Source: Candidatus Blochmannia vicinus
GTDB lineage: Bacteria; Pseudomonadota; Gammaproteobacteria; Enterobacterales; Enterobacteriaceae
NCBI GenBank assembly: GCA_030020825.1
Contig: CP125213.1
Location: forward strand, 248,001 to 312,000
Direction of reading: 5' to 3'
Length of the DNA: 64,000 nt
Shown: positions 26,200 through 35,253 of the stretch, piece after piece
Layout: every line of letters begins with the position of its first letter
How positions within the stretch are numbered: the stretch's first letter is position 1
Made by a program: the position numbers and the translations under genes
Notes under the pieces: model-generated
What the model was told of the DNA's origin: nothing
Databases searched by the model: none
The model's input: the letters and a program-made list of their open reading frames with translations, nothing else

Positions 26200-26550
26200 T
26201 CATGTACTAAACGATGCGCCACAACTGCAAGTAGTTTTAGCGTTTGGATTAATTACAACAAATCTAGACCCTTCTAGCCCTTCATAATAATCTATAATAC
26301 CTCCAAATAAATACTGCAAACTTACAGGATCGATCACTACAGTAATACCATTGTTTTCTATAACATAATCATCACTAGATCTTTTTTCATCTAAAGTAAA
26401 TCCATATTGAAATCCACTACAACCTCCTCCTATAATATACACGCGTAATTTTAAATTTGAATTATTTGTTGTTTTATTTTTAATTAAAAACCTTATCTTG
26501 TTAGCTGCAAAATCAGTTAATTGTACAGGAAATGTTGCATTACTGTTCAT
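26200..26550 (-). CDS. erpA: iron-sulfur cluster insertion protein ErpA (A-type carrier)
   Basis: Delivers Fe-S clusters to targets, notably the IspG/IspH enzymes of the isoprenoid pathway. 116 residues (E. coli 114). The three cluster-binding cysteines are Cys44 (GGGCSGFQYG) and Cys108/Cys110 (CSCGASF), with GFTLDEK and YEGLEGSRFVVINPNA. It is ErpA rather than IscA or SufA by close similarity of the C-terminal part and its neighbourhood with mrcB. Stands alone, with long spacers on both sides. Confidence 0.93.
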   Translation of the reverse strand: MNSNATFPVQLTDFAANKIRFLIKNKTTNNSNLKLRVYIIGGGCSGFQYGFTLDEKRSSDDYVIENNGITVVIDPVSLQYLFGGIIDYYEGLEGSRFVVINPNAKTTCSCGASFST

Positions 26551-26786
26551 AATTATCAGCCTTTTACATTATATAGTGTTATAATTAATCTTTTAATAAT
26601 AAGTTGGTCAACTATATAAAATTCTTTATTTTTGTTAAAAATATTTAAATCAACAATATTGATTTGCAATATAGTATAAAAAATTACATAAACTAAAATT
26701 TATATAATTAAGTTGTTATTATTACAATAATATTGTAATACAACAAACAATAAATAATGTTTTATTCATAAATAAAGTTATTTAAT

Positions 26787-29087
26787 TTATTCGGTTAAAT
26801 CATGAGTATTTTGATTTGCTATAATATTATTTGTTGATTTTTGATGGTATGAAATTATGTTTGTTTGATTGGATGATTGATATAACAATTGCTGATCAGT
26901 TGTCCATATTGGTAATACCTGATAACAGGTATTTTTGCTATCATGTAAGATAAAGTTACCACGATTATCTACAGGTACGTGTTTAATACCACTAGGTGGT
27001 ATTAAAGATAAGGGTGTTGGTTTTTTATGTTCCAAATAAAGACTATATAGAGTTAATGCCCCATTCGTACCTGTTAATTTAGTCTCTCCATTGTTGTCGC
27101 GTCCTATCCAAATTACAGTTACTTCCTTGCCATCAATTCCAACAAACCAACTATCACGAAGATCATTAGTAGTACCAGTTTTAGCAGCCAACTGTGAATA
27201 AGGAAATTTTACAGATAAAACATAAGAAGTTCCTTGTGCTACTACTTGTTGCATTGCATATAATATCAAATAAGCTGCTTGAGGAAAAATAACACGCTCT
27301 GTTTTAGGAAAATATTGATATAACATCGTATTTTCTTCATTCATAACATAACGAACAGACGATAAGGAAGAAAATTGACCACCATTAGCAATAGTTTGAA
27401 ATTCTTGTGCAACTTCTATAGGTGTCAAACTGATAGATCCTAAAAGGATTGATGGAAAAGAAGAAATTAAATCAGGTGAAATACCCAGTTTTATTAAAAT
27501 GTTAGAAACAGCGTCTAACCCTATTGTCATTCCTAAATTAACAGTAGGTATATTGAGAGATTTAATAAATGCATCAATGAGTGTAACTTTGCCCCTAAAT
27601 TTTCGATCATAATTTTTAGGGGACCAAATCACTCCATTAGGTTGTTTTAAAGTAATGGGTTCATCAGCAATCCATGTGTTAAGGTGATATTTATTAGGAT
27701 TACTCAAAGCTGCTAAATAAGTTGCTGGTTTTGCTAATGAACCAATGGAACGACGAGCATACATAGCGCGATTAAATCCATAAAAATGTGGTTCAGATCC
27801 TCCTACCATAGCACGTACCTTCCCGCTAAATCGATCTACTACAACTATGGCTCCTTCTAAATCTTTTATCTTATAAAAATGTCTTAGATTATGAATACCT
27901 AATTCCATTGCTTTTTCTGCTGATTTTTGGGAAATAGGATCTAATGTCGTAAATATCTTTATTCCAGAAAAATCATTAATTTGATCAATATTTTGTATCT
28001 CTTCGTTTACCATTTGTGCAAAAGCAGGGCTTAATATTAATACTTCTTCTTTTGATTGTATTCCTAAAGGACGTGCGCTAAGAATAGTATATAACTTTTT
28101 GTCAATAATATTTCTATGTGCTAATAGTTTTAGTATTAAATTTCGACGTTCTAACGTTATCTGTGGATTTTTCCAAGGATTATATAAAGATGCTCCTTTT
28201 ATCATTCCAACTAACATTGCTTGTTGATCCAAACTTAATTCATTTACTGGTCTACCAAAATAATAAAAACTAGCTAAAGGAAATCCACGAATCTGATCAT
28301 TTCTATTTTGACCAAAATATATTTCATTTAAATATAATTCAAGAATGTGATCTTTACTATATCGATGATCAACAATTAAAGCCATATAGGCCTCATTAAA
28401 TTTACGCCATAATGATCGGGTATTGTTCAAAAATAAATTTTTTACTAGTTGCTGCGTTAGAGTACTTCCACCTTGTACAGTGCGCCCAGAAATAATATTA
28501 GCTATAAAAGCACGACCAATAGAAGATATTTTAATGCCATCATGTCGATAAAAATAACGATCCTCAATGGCCAATAGCATATCTATTAGCATGTCTGGAA
28601 ATTCAGATCTTGGTAAGAGTAACCTTTGTTGTCCATTAGGAGCATATATAATAGAGATGATTTTGGGATCAAATCGAAATAATCCAAAATTATTTTTTGT
28701 ATCTTGGTTATAAATGCGTAATAATTTCTCTTGATTAAAAAAAAAGGATGCATGTATTTCTCCTTCTTCTCCGCTTGGAAAATTAAAAGGTCTACGAAAT
28801 AATTCAATTTCATTATTATGTACGACAAACTCCCCTGAATGAGTAATTTTAGACACTTGACGGTACTGTAATGATTCCAATAAATGAATTATATCACTTT
28901 TATTGTATGATATATTAGGTTCTACATTAATCATACGACTATAAACAACAGTAGGTAATTGCCAGACTTTTCCGTTAATCCGATTTTGAATTGTCTTATC
29001 TAAAAACATTCCATATCCTGCAATCAGGACAATAATAAACGCAAAAATGCATATTATAATATATAAAAAATGTAGAGTTCGTTGCAC
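26787..29087 (-). CDS. mrcB: penicillin-binding protein 1B (bifunctional transglycosylase/transpeptidase)
   Basis: Polymerises and cross-links peptidoglycan. 766 residues versus 844 in E. coli; the loss is mainly the cytoplasmic N-terminal extension, since the frame starts directly before the membrane helix (about 5-28). A UB2H-like region follows (about 50-110), then GT51 (EDRYFYRHDGI, QGGSTLTQQLVKN, KFNEAYMAL, ELYLNEIYFG) and transpeptidase with SxxK in SIGSLAKP, SxN in SLNIP and AAKTGTTNDLRD. The start codon is GTG (29085-29087) with no clear ribosome site; no ATG lies upstream before an in-frame stop. Confidence 0.94.
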   Translation of the reverse strand: MQRTLHFLYIIICIFAFIIVLIAGYGMFLDKTIQNRINGKVWQLPTVVYSRMINVEPNISYNKSDIIHLLESLQYRQVSKITHSGEFVVHNNEIELFRRPFNFPSGEEGEIHASFFFNQEKLLRIYNQDTKNNFGLFRFDPKIISIIYAPNGQQRLLLPRSEFPDMLIDMLLAIEDRYFYRHDGIKISSIGRAFIANIISGRTVQGGSTLTQQLVKNLFLNNTRSLWRKFNEAYMALIVDHRYSKDHILELYLNEIYFGQNRNDQIRGFPLASFYYFGRPVNELSLDQQAMLVGMIKGASLYNPWKNPQITLERRNLILKLLAHRNIIDKKLYTILSARPLGIQSKEEVLILSPAFAQMVNEEIQNIDQINDFSGIKIFTTLDPISQKSAEKAMELGIHNLRHFYKIKDLEGAIVVVDRFSGKVRAMVGGSEPHFYGFNRAMYARRSIGSLAKPATYLAALSNPNKYHLNTWIADEPITLKQPNGVIWSPKNYDRKFRGKVTLIDAFIKSLNIPTVNLGMTIGLDAVSNILIKLGISPDLISSFPSILLGSISLTPIEVAQEFQTIANGGQFSSLSSVRYVMNEENTMLYQYFPKTERVIFPQAAYLILYAMQQVVAQGTSYVLSVKFPYSQLAAKTGTTNDLRDSWFVGIDGKEVTVIWIGRDNNGETKLTGTNGALTLYSLYLEHKKPTPLSLIPPSGIKHVPVDNRGNFILHDSKNTCYQVLPIWTTDQQLLYQSSNQTNIISYHQKSTNNIIANQNTHDLTE

Positions 29088-29204
29088 AATAATTAAATAA
29101 CACTTATATGGTAATCGATCTATAAAAATTATAGTTTTTAATGCACATTATGAGAAGAAAGTAAGTTAATTATCAATTGATTATTTTATACTGCTTTTGT
29201 TATT

Positions 29205-29238
29205 ATATGTATAAACGTTACGTAATGTTTATACATAT
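29205..29238. repeat. 34-base near-perfect palindrome upstream of mrcB
   Basis: 12-bp arms ATATGTATAAAC and its complement flank TTACGTAA, itself a palindrome; the only non-Watson-Crick position is one G/T opposition (29217/29226), which pairs in RNA. It lies about 120 bases upstream of the mrcB start. Confidence 0.9.
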
Positions 29239-29621
29239 TTATTTATGTTTGATTAATAGTATTTAAGATACTATGATCAATTTACAGTAATTTATACATT
29301 TTTTAAATAAGAATTTGTGTATTTGATTATTAATTTTTAGTAATTAATAAACAGAAATAGACATATTAAATAAAACATGATAACTACAAAAAAATTATCT
29401 TAAATAATAATTCATGCCTAAATTTTTTAATCTAAATATAATTATTGATATTATAACTTTAATTTATATTTATATAATAATTTTTAAACTTATATTTTTG
29501 TAAATAAATATATTCTCGATAAATTATAAATAATTTTTATTAAATTAGTTTCAATAAGATTTTAAACATGAAACACAATATTGTGATGATTAAATTTATA
29601 CAGCAATCAATTGAAATTATG

Positions 29622-29652
29622 TAGTATTTATGAATATAATTCATAAATACTA
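29622..29652. repeat. 14-bp-arm perfect inverted repeat, 3-base loop
   Basis: TAGTATTTATGAAT, ATA, then the exact complement. No adjacent gene, so no terminator role can be assigned. Confidence 0.9.
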
Positions 29653-30178
29653 TTTATATTTAATGTAAAAAAAAATCAATTAAATTTTTTAAATATAAAT
29701 GTATTCTATACATATTATTATATAGTTAACAACTTTTTTATGAAAAAATATTAAATAATTTTTGCGGAATATATTATTTTATATCTTTATAGAATAAAGT
29801 GCATAAATAAATATTTTAAATAATGATAAAATAGCTCTAATACATGTGTTAAGAGTACATAAAATTATATATTGATCCAAATATTTCAATCAAATTTAAC
29901 ATTATTTTAAATTTTTTGTATTTAAATAATTAAATAAAATTTTTATAAAAATTTTTATAAAGTAAATTACTGTGAAAATAGTAAAAGTTATGTTTATACA
30001 TATTTTTTCAGAAAAGTATTTAAATATTTTGATTATAGTTATATTTCAAGTTACTATTTTGATTTACGATTTATTTAAATAATTGAATTTTATGTAGGTT
30101 TATACAATTAATTAATACTAATTATTAAGTAGATTTAGTATCTGAAATTATAAATTTTTTATAATTATAAACCTGATA

Positions 30179-30206
30179 AAATTTTATATATGTATATATA
30201 AAATTT
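30179..30206. repeat. 12-bp-arm perfect inverted repeat, 4-base loop
   Basis: AAATTTTATATA, TGTA, TATATAAAATTT. Purely A/T arms; in such DNA a repeat of this kind may be partly chance. Confidence 0.85.
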
Positions 30207-30247
30207 ATACACAATGTAATTTAATAATATATAATATATTTTATATC

Positions 30248-30269
30248 GTTTCTTATACACATAAGAAAC
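30248..30269 (+). terminator. terminator-like hairpin without an upstream gene
   Basis: GTTTCTTAT, ACAC, ATAAGAAAC followed by TTATTATTTT on the plus strand. It resembles a weak intrinsic terminator but no plus-strand gene precedes it, so it could be left over from a deleted gene. Confidence 0.3.
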
Positions 30270-30883
30270 TTATTATTTTATATATCTATATTTCGATTTA
30301 TGTTGAAAAATAATTTCAATTTATATTGTTTCTGTATATAAATACTCAGTTTTATATGTAATATTTAAATATTTTTACTTATATTTTAATTTATTTTTAT
30401 ATTATTGAGTATATACTGTGCTTATAATAATATTTAAATACGGTCAAATATTGAATAATTATATATTATATGTAATAATCATATAGTTTTAATCAATACA
30501 AATGCATGATATGGAAGTACATTTATTCTCTTATTATTATTTTAATACTGTGTAAAAATTAAATAATAATATAAATATAATAATTCTGTAAGGATCTAAC
30601 TTAATATTATAAAATATTCAATCATTGAATCAATTTTTTATATATAAATTTATAAACAACAAATTGCTTCAATATAAAACTATTTAACAAAACACATTAT
30701 TGTTTTATATATAAAATAAATACATAATACTGAAAACATTAGTATAAAAATAAATCTATATTATATATCTTATTACGATTATTAATTACATGATATATTC
30801 TAAGAATTAGTATGAAAAATTAATAAATAATATTTGTATATATTATATTTATTTATCTAATTTATTATTTATTTCTTTTAAAG

Positions 30884-30924
30884 AGGTGATTACAGAAAAT
30901 CTTAACAAAATTCCGTAATCACCT
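30884..30924. promoter_or_regulatory. dyad AGGTGATTAC...GTAATCACCT about 190 bases upstream of aceE
   Basis: Perfect 10-bp arms with a 21-base loop, the most GC-rich element of the spacer. It could be a hairpin in the aceE leader, an old terminator, or an operator. It does not match the ATTGGTATGACCAAT-type PdhR site known from E. coli. Confidence 0.4.
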
Positions 30925-31116
30925 TAGTTACTGCATTATCGTTTTGTACCAAAAATTTTATTTTTAAAGTAATGAAATTAATATATTTTAAAAATAATTT
31001 TGTTCGTTATGAATATAATCGTATATATAATAAATTTATATTTATATCGTATTAAATATTTATAATATTAATATAAGCAATATACACATATTCAAGCACA
31101 TTAAGGAAACGCTACA

Positions 31117-33786
31117 ATGTTAGAATGTTTATCTAATGATGTGGATCCAATAGAAACACAAGATTGGTTACAATCTATTTCTTCAGTTATTCAAAAAGAA
31201 GGTGTTAAACGAGCTCAATTTTTAATAAATCAAATTGTACATGAAGCTCGTAGTAACGGTGTTGTTACTTCTAATAATGAAATAATAACAAATGATTATA
31301 TAAATACTATTCCGGTACAAGATGAACCAGAATATCCTGGAAATTTAGAAATAGAGCAACATATATGTGCTGTTATTCGTTGGAACGCTATTATGATGGT
31401 ATTGCATGCATCAAAAAAAAATTTAGATTTAGGAGGACATATCGCCTCTTTTCAATCTTCAGCTACGTTATACGAAGTGTGTTTTAATCATTTTTTCCGC
31501 GGACGTAATAAGCATGATGGAGGTGATTTAGTATATTTTCAAGGTCATATTTCACCTGGAATATATGCTCGGGCTTTTCTTGAAGGACGATTACATGAGG
31601 ATCAAATAAACAATTTTCGCCAAGAAATAAAAAATCTGGGGCTTCCTTCGTATCCCCATCCAAAATTAATGCCGGAATTTTGGCAATTTCCTACAGTTTC
31701 TATGGGACTTACTCCAATTAGCGCAATTTATCAAGCAAAATTTTTAAAATATTTAAATAATAGAAATTTAAAAGATACTACTTCACAAACAGTATATGCT
31801 TTTTTAGGAGATGGAGAAATGGATGAACCTGAATCTAAAGGAGTTCTAAATATTGCTGCTAGAGAAAAATTGGATAATTTAATTTTTATTATTAATTGTA
31901 ATTTACAGCGATTAGATGGTCCAGTAATAGGCAATGGAAAAATTATCAATGATTTAGAAAATATATTTAAAGGATCAGGTTGGGAAGTAATTAAAGTTAT
32001 TTGGGGAAGTAAATGGGATTCTTTGTTACATAAGGATACTAGCGGTAAGCTCATTAAACTCATGAATGAAACCGTTGATGGAGACTATCAAACATTTAAA
32101 TCTAAAGATGGCGCATATGTACGTAAACATTTTTTTGGCAAATATCCAGAAACTAACGCATTAGTGGATGATATGAGCGATTCTGAAATTTGGGCATTAG
32201 ATCGTGGTGGACACGATCCTAAAAAAGTATTTGCTGCCTTAGAAAAAGCTAAAAATAGCTCTGGAAAACCTGTCGTAATATTAGCACATACTATTAAAGG
32301 TTATGGAATGGGTTCTAGCGCTGAAGGAATGAATATTGCACATCAAATTAAAAAAATTAATATAAACGGAATCCGTCATTTTAGAGATAGATTTAACCTT
32401 AATCTTATCAAAGATGACCAAATTGAATCTTTGCCTTATTTAACGTTTAAAAAGGGTTCTAAGGAATATATATATTTACATGAACAACGCAAAAAATTAT
32501 TCGGATACATTCCAAACAGATTGCAATACTCTACTTATTCATTAGAACTTCCAACATTAAAACATTTTTATCCTTTGTTAATCCAGCAAAATAAAGATAT
32601 TTCTACTACTCTTGCATTTGTACGTGTCTTCAATATACTATTGAAGTATGAACCAATAAAGCATAGGCTAGTGCCTATTATTGCTGATGAGGCTAGAACC
32701 TTTGGGATGGAGGGGTTATTTCGTCAAATAGGTATTTATAGTTCTATGGGGCAACAATATACCCCTCAAGATCATGATATACTTGCATACTATCGTGAAG
32801 ATAAACAAGGACAAATTTTACAAGAGGGCATTAATGAATTGGGTGCAGCAGCTTCTTGGTTGGCTGCTGCTACTTCATATAGTACTAATGATTTTCCTAT
32901 GGTTCCATTTTATATTTATTATTCAATGTTTGGTTTTCAAAGAATTGGAGATTTTTTCTGGGCTGCTGCTGATCAACAAGCCCGCGGATTTTTAATTGGG
33001 GGCACATCTGGTCGAACTACCTTAAACGGAGAAGGATTACAACATGCTGATGGCCATAGTCATATTCAGTCATTAACAATTCCTAATTGTATTTCTTATG
33101 ATCCAGCATATGCATACGAAATTGCTGTAATTATACAAGATGGGTTAGTACGTATGTATGGAAATAACCCAGAAAATATATATTATTATATTACTACATT
33201 AAATGAAAAATATCATATGCCAGCAATGCCAACAGGAGTTGAAGAAGGAATTCGGAAAGGAATTTATAAATTAGAATCTTTATCTGGAAAAAATGGAAAA
33301 ATTCAGTTAATGGGATCTGGTGCTATCTTACGTCTTGTGCGTGAAGCAGCTAAAATTTTGTCTCAAGAATATAATGTAAGCTCTGATGTATACAGTGTTA
33401 CTTCTTTTACTGAATTAGCAAGAGATGGGCAAGACTGTGAACGTTGGAATATGTTACATCCTATGGATATACCCAAAATACCATATATTACTACCGTATT
33501 AAATAATGTTCCTACTATAGCAGCTACTGATTATATGAAGTTATTTGCAGAACAAATTAGGTGTTTTGTTCCAAGTAATCATTTTTTTGTTTTAGGTACA
33601 GATGGATTCGGTCGTTCTGATAGTCGAGAAAATTTAAGACATCATTTTGAAGTAGATACAGGTTATGTAGTTACAGCAGCATTAGCTCAATTAGTAAAAA
33701 ATGGCCATATTCATGCCAGCATTGTTCTAAATGCTATCAAAATATATGATATTGATCCTGATAAAATTAATCCACGTCTAATATAG
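31117..33786 (+). CDS. aceE: pyruvate dehydrogenase E1 component
   Basis: Thiamine-diphosphate enzyme that decarboxylates pyruvate and acetylates the E2 lipoyl group. 889 residues (E. coli 887), homodimeric E1 type. ThDP motif GDGEMDEPESKG ... NLIFIINCN (about 230-268), substrate-site histidine region GHISPGIYARAF, IKGYGMG, and C-terminal domains with IADEARTFGMEGLFRQIGIY, GGTSGRTTLNGEGLQH and TDGFGRSDSRENLR. AAGGAA lies 11 bases before the ATG. First gene of aceE-aceF-lpd; 11 bases to aceF. No pdhR upstream. Confidence 0.98.
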   Translation: MLECLSNDVDPIETQDWLQSISSVIQKEGVKRAQFLINQIVHEARSNGVVTSNNEIITNDYINTIPVQDEPEYPGNLEIEQHICAVIRWNAIMMVLHASKKNLDLGGHIASFQSSATLYEVCFNHFFRGRNKHDGGDLVYFQGHISPGIYARAFLEGRLHEDQINNFRQEIKNLGLPSYPHPKLMPEFWQFPTVSMGLTPISAIYQAKFLKYLNNRNLKDTTSQTVYAFLGDGEMDEPESKGVLNIAAREKLDNLIFIINCNLQRLDGPVIGNGKIINDLENIFKGSGWEVIKVIWGSKWDSLLHKDTSGKLIKLMNETVDGDYQTFKSKDGAYVRKHFFGKYPETNALVDDMSDSEIWALDRGGHDPKKVFAALEKAKNSSGKPVVILAHTIKGYGMGSSAEGMNIAHQIKKININGIRHFRDRFNLNLIKDDQIESLPYLTFKKGSKEYIYLHEQRKKLFGYIPNRLQYSTYSLELPTLKHFYPLLIQQNKDISTTLAFVRVFNILLKYEPIKHRLVPIIADEARTFGMEGLFRQIGIYSSMGQQYTPQDHDILAYYREDKQGQILQEGINELGAAASWLAAATSYSTNDFPMVPFYIYYSMFGFQRIGDFFWAAADQQARGFLIGGTSGRTTLNGEGLQHADGHSHIQSLTIPNCISYDPAYAYEIAVIIQDGLVRMYGNNPENIYYYITTLNEKYHMPAMPTGVEEGIRKGIYKLESLSGKNGKIQLMGSGAILRLVREAAKILSQEYNVSSDVYSVTSFTELARDGQDCERWNMLHPMDIPKIPYITTVLNNVPTIAATDYMKLFAEQIRCFVPSNHFFVLGTDGFGRSDSRENLRHHFEVDTGYVVTAALAQLVKNGHIHASIVLNAIKIYDIDPDKINPRLI

Positions 33787-33797
33787 GAAGTAGCAGC

Positions 33798-35096
33798 ATG
33801 ACTGCAATCGAAGTTAATGTGCCAAATATTGGTGATGATGCATTAGAAGTTACAGAAATCATGGTCAAAATTGGAGACAAAATTAATATTAACCAACCAC
33901 TTATTATAATAGAAGGTGACAAGTCTTCTATGGAAATACCAGCCCTCTATTCTGGTATTGTTACTACAATTCATGTTCATGTTGGAGATAAAGTACATAC
34001 AGGATCTTTAATTTTATTATTAGATACACAAAATAATACTGATGAATCGTCTTGTAATGATCAGAAAAATATTGATTTCTCTTCTTCTTTTTCAGAAACC
34101 AATAATATAAAAAAAAGAGACATATATAGTAATACAATAAACCGCAATATCTATTCTAAACTAAATATCACAATACATGCTACTCCATTAATACGTCACA
34201 TAGCTCGTATATGCGGAATAGATTTATCAAAAGTAAAGGGTAGTGGTCGTAAAGGACGTATCTTAAAAGAAGATATTCAAGATTACATGAATAATATATC
34301 AATGCATCATACAAACTATATGTCATCTACTCAATCTAATCAATTATTACCTATATTATCTCCTTGGCCAAAAATAGATTTCAGTAAATTTGGGAATACT
34401 ACAACTGTAACGTTAAGTAAAATACAGAAAATTTCCGGTGCAAATTTACAAAGAAATTGGATAATGCTTCCTCATGTAACACAATTTGATGAAGTTGATA
34501 TTACTGATTTAGAGCATTTTAGAGAGCAACAAAATCTTGAAATTGAAAAGAAAAAAATAAATTGTAAAATTACACTGCTAGTTTTTGTTATGAAAGCAGT
34601 TGCAAAAGCATTAGAAGAATTACCACTATTTAATAGTTCTTTATCTCAAGACAATCAGACATTAATTTTAAAAAAATATATTAATATAGGTATAGCAGTA
34701 GATACTACTAAAGGATTATTAGTACCTGTTTTGCGTGATGTAAATAAAAAAGGTATCATTTCATTATCACAAGAATTAACAGCGCTTTCTTTGAAAGCGC
34801 GTTCTGGAAATCAATTGATTCCTTCTGATATGCAGGGAGGGAGTTTTACTATATCTAATTTAGGAAGTATAGGAGGTACAACTTTTACTCCTATTATTAA
34901 TGTTCCAGAAGTAGCTATTTTAGGCATGTCTAAATCTTTTACAAAACCAATTTGGACTGAAAAAAAATTTGTTCCACGTTTAATATTGCCTTTATCATTA
35001 TCATATGATCATCGTGTTATTAATGGTGCAGATGGTGCTCGATTTATAACACTTATTAATAGAATACTTTCTGATATGCGATTGTTGTCTATGTAA
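33798..35096 (+). CDS. aceF: pyruvate dehydrogenase E2 (dihydrolipoamide acetyltransferase), single lipoyl domain
   Basis: Core of the PDH complex; transfers acetyl from lipoyl to CoA. 432 residues against 630 in E. coli because only one lipoyl domain is present (residues 1-76, lipoyl Lys42 in GDKSSMEIP). A Ser/Asn-rich linker follows, then the peripheral-subunit-binding domain (about 128-165, HATPLIRHIARICGID ... GSGRKGRIL) and the catalytic domain (about 205-432) ending SYDHRVINGADGARF. The catalytic motif has His405 but Asn409 in place of the usual Asp (HxxxDG). Domain order is otherwise normal and the frame is open, so I call it functional. Confidence 0.95.
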   Translation: MTAIEVNVPNIGDDALEVTEIMVKIGDKININQPLIIIEGDKSSMEIPALYSGIVTTIHVHVGDKVHTGSLILLLDTQNNTDESSCNDQKNIDFSSSFSETNNIKKRDIYSNTINRNIYSKLNITIHATPLIRHIARICGIDLSKVKGSGRKGRILKEDIQDYMNNISMHHTNYMSSTQSNQLLPILSPWPKIDFSKFGNTTTVTLSKIQKISGANLQRNWIMLPHVTQFDEVDITDLEHFREQQNLEIEKKKINCKITLLVFVMKAVAKALEELPLFNSSLSQDNQTLILKKYINIGIAVDTTKGLLVPVLRDVNKKGIISLSQELTALSLKARSGNQLIPSDMQGGSFTISNLGSIGGTTFTPIINVPEVAILGMSKSFTKPIWTEKKFVPRLILPLSLSYDHRVINGADGARFITLINRILSDMRLLSM

Positions 35097-35253
35097 AATT
35101 GATTATTATATAAATTACGATAATCTTATCACATAAGATATAAGAGTATATGTCATTATCAGATATAAATTAATATGATAAAGAAATACATATCTAATCA
35201 AATTAGATATACTAGTTTATAGTTTTAATTAAAATCTGAGGGGTAAGAGAACT
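35097..35253 (+). repeat. two small hairpins between aceF and lpd
   Basis: ATCTTAT-CAC-ATAAGAT at 35123-35139 and ATATCTAAT-CAA-ATTAGATAT at 35190-35210. They sit in the only sizeable gap of the operon and may attenuate read-through or mark a separate lpd leader. No U-run follows either stem. lpd has its own GAGGGG ribosome site. Confidence 0.4.

Larger units (their letters stand above)
29088..31116. other. 2.0-kb gene-free spacer between divergent mrcB and aceE
   Basis: Stop codons saturate all frames; I see no gene. Structured elements: near-palindrome 29205-29238, hairpins 29622-29652, 30179-30206 and 30248-30269, and a GC-richer stem at 30884-30924. In E. coli aceE is preceded by pdhR; no PdhR-like coding remnant is recognisable. 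This spacer is one edge of the inverted aceE-dksA block. Confidence 0.65.

Noticed and set aside
29972..30082. 36-codon plus-strand hydrophobic frame starting at GTG in the mrcB-aceE spacer
   Set aside because: No ribosome site, weak start codon, and composition expected from random A/T-rich sequence.
30884..30924. PdhR operator upstream of aceE
   Set aside because: The dyad sequence and its spacing do not match the known PdhR site and no pdhR gene is adjacent.
33798..35096. aceF as a truncated pseudogene because of its short length
   Set aside because: All three domain types are present in frame; the length difference is fully explained by loss of two lipoyl repeats.
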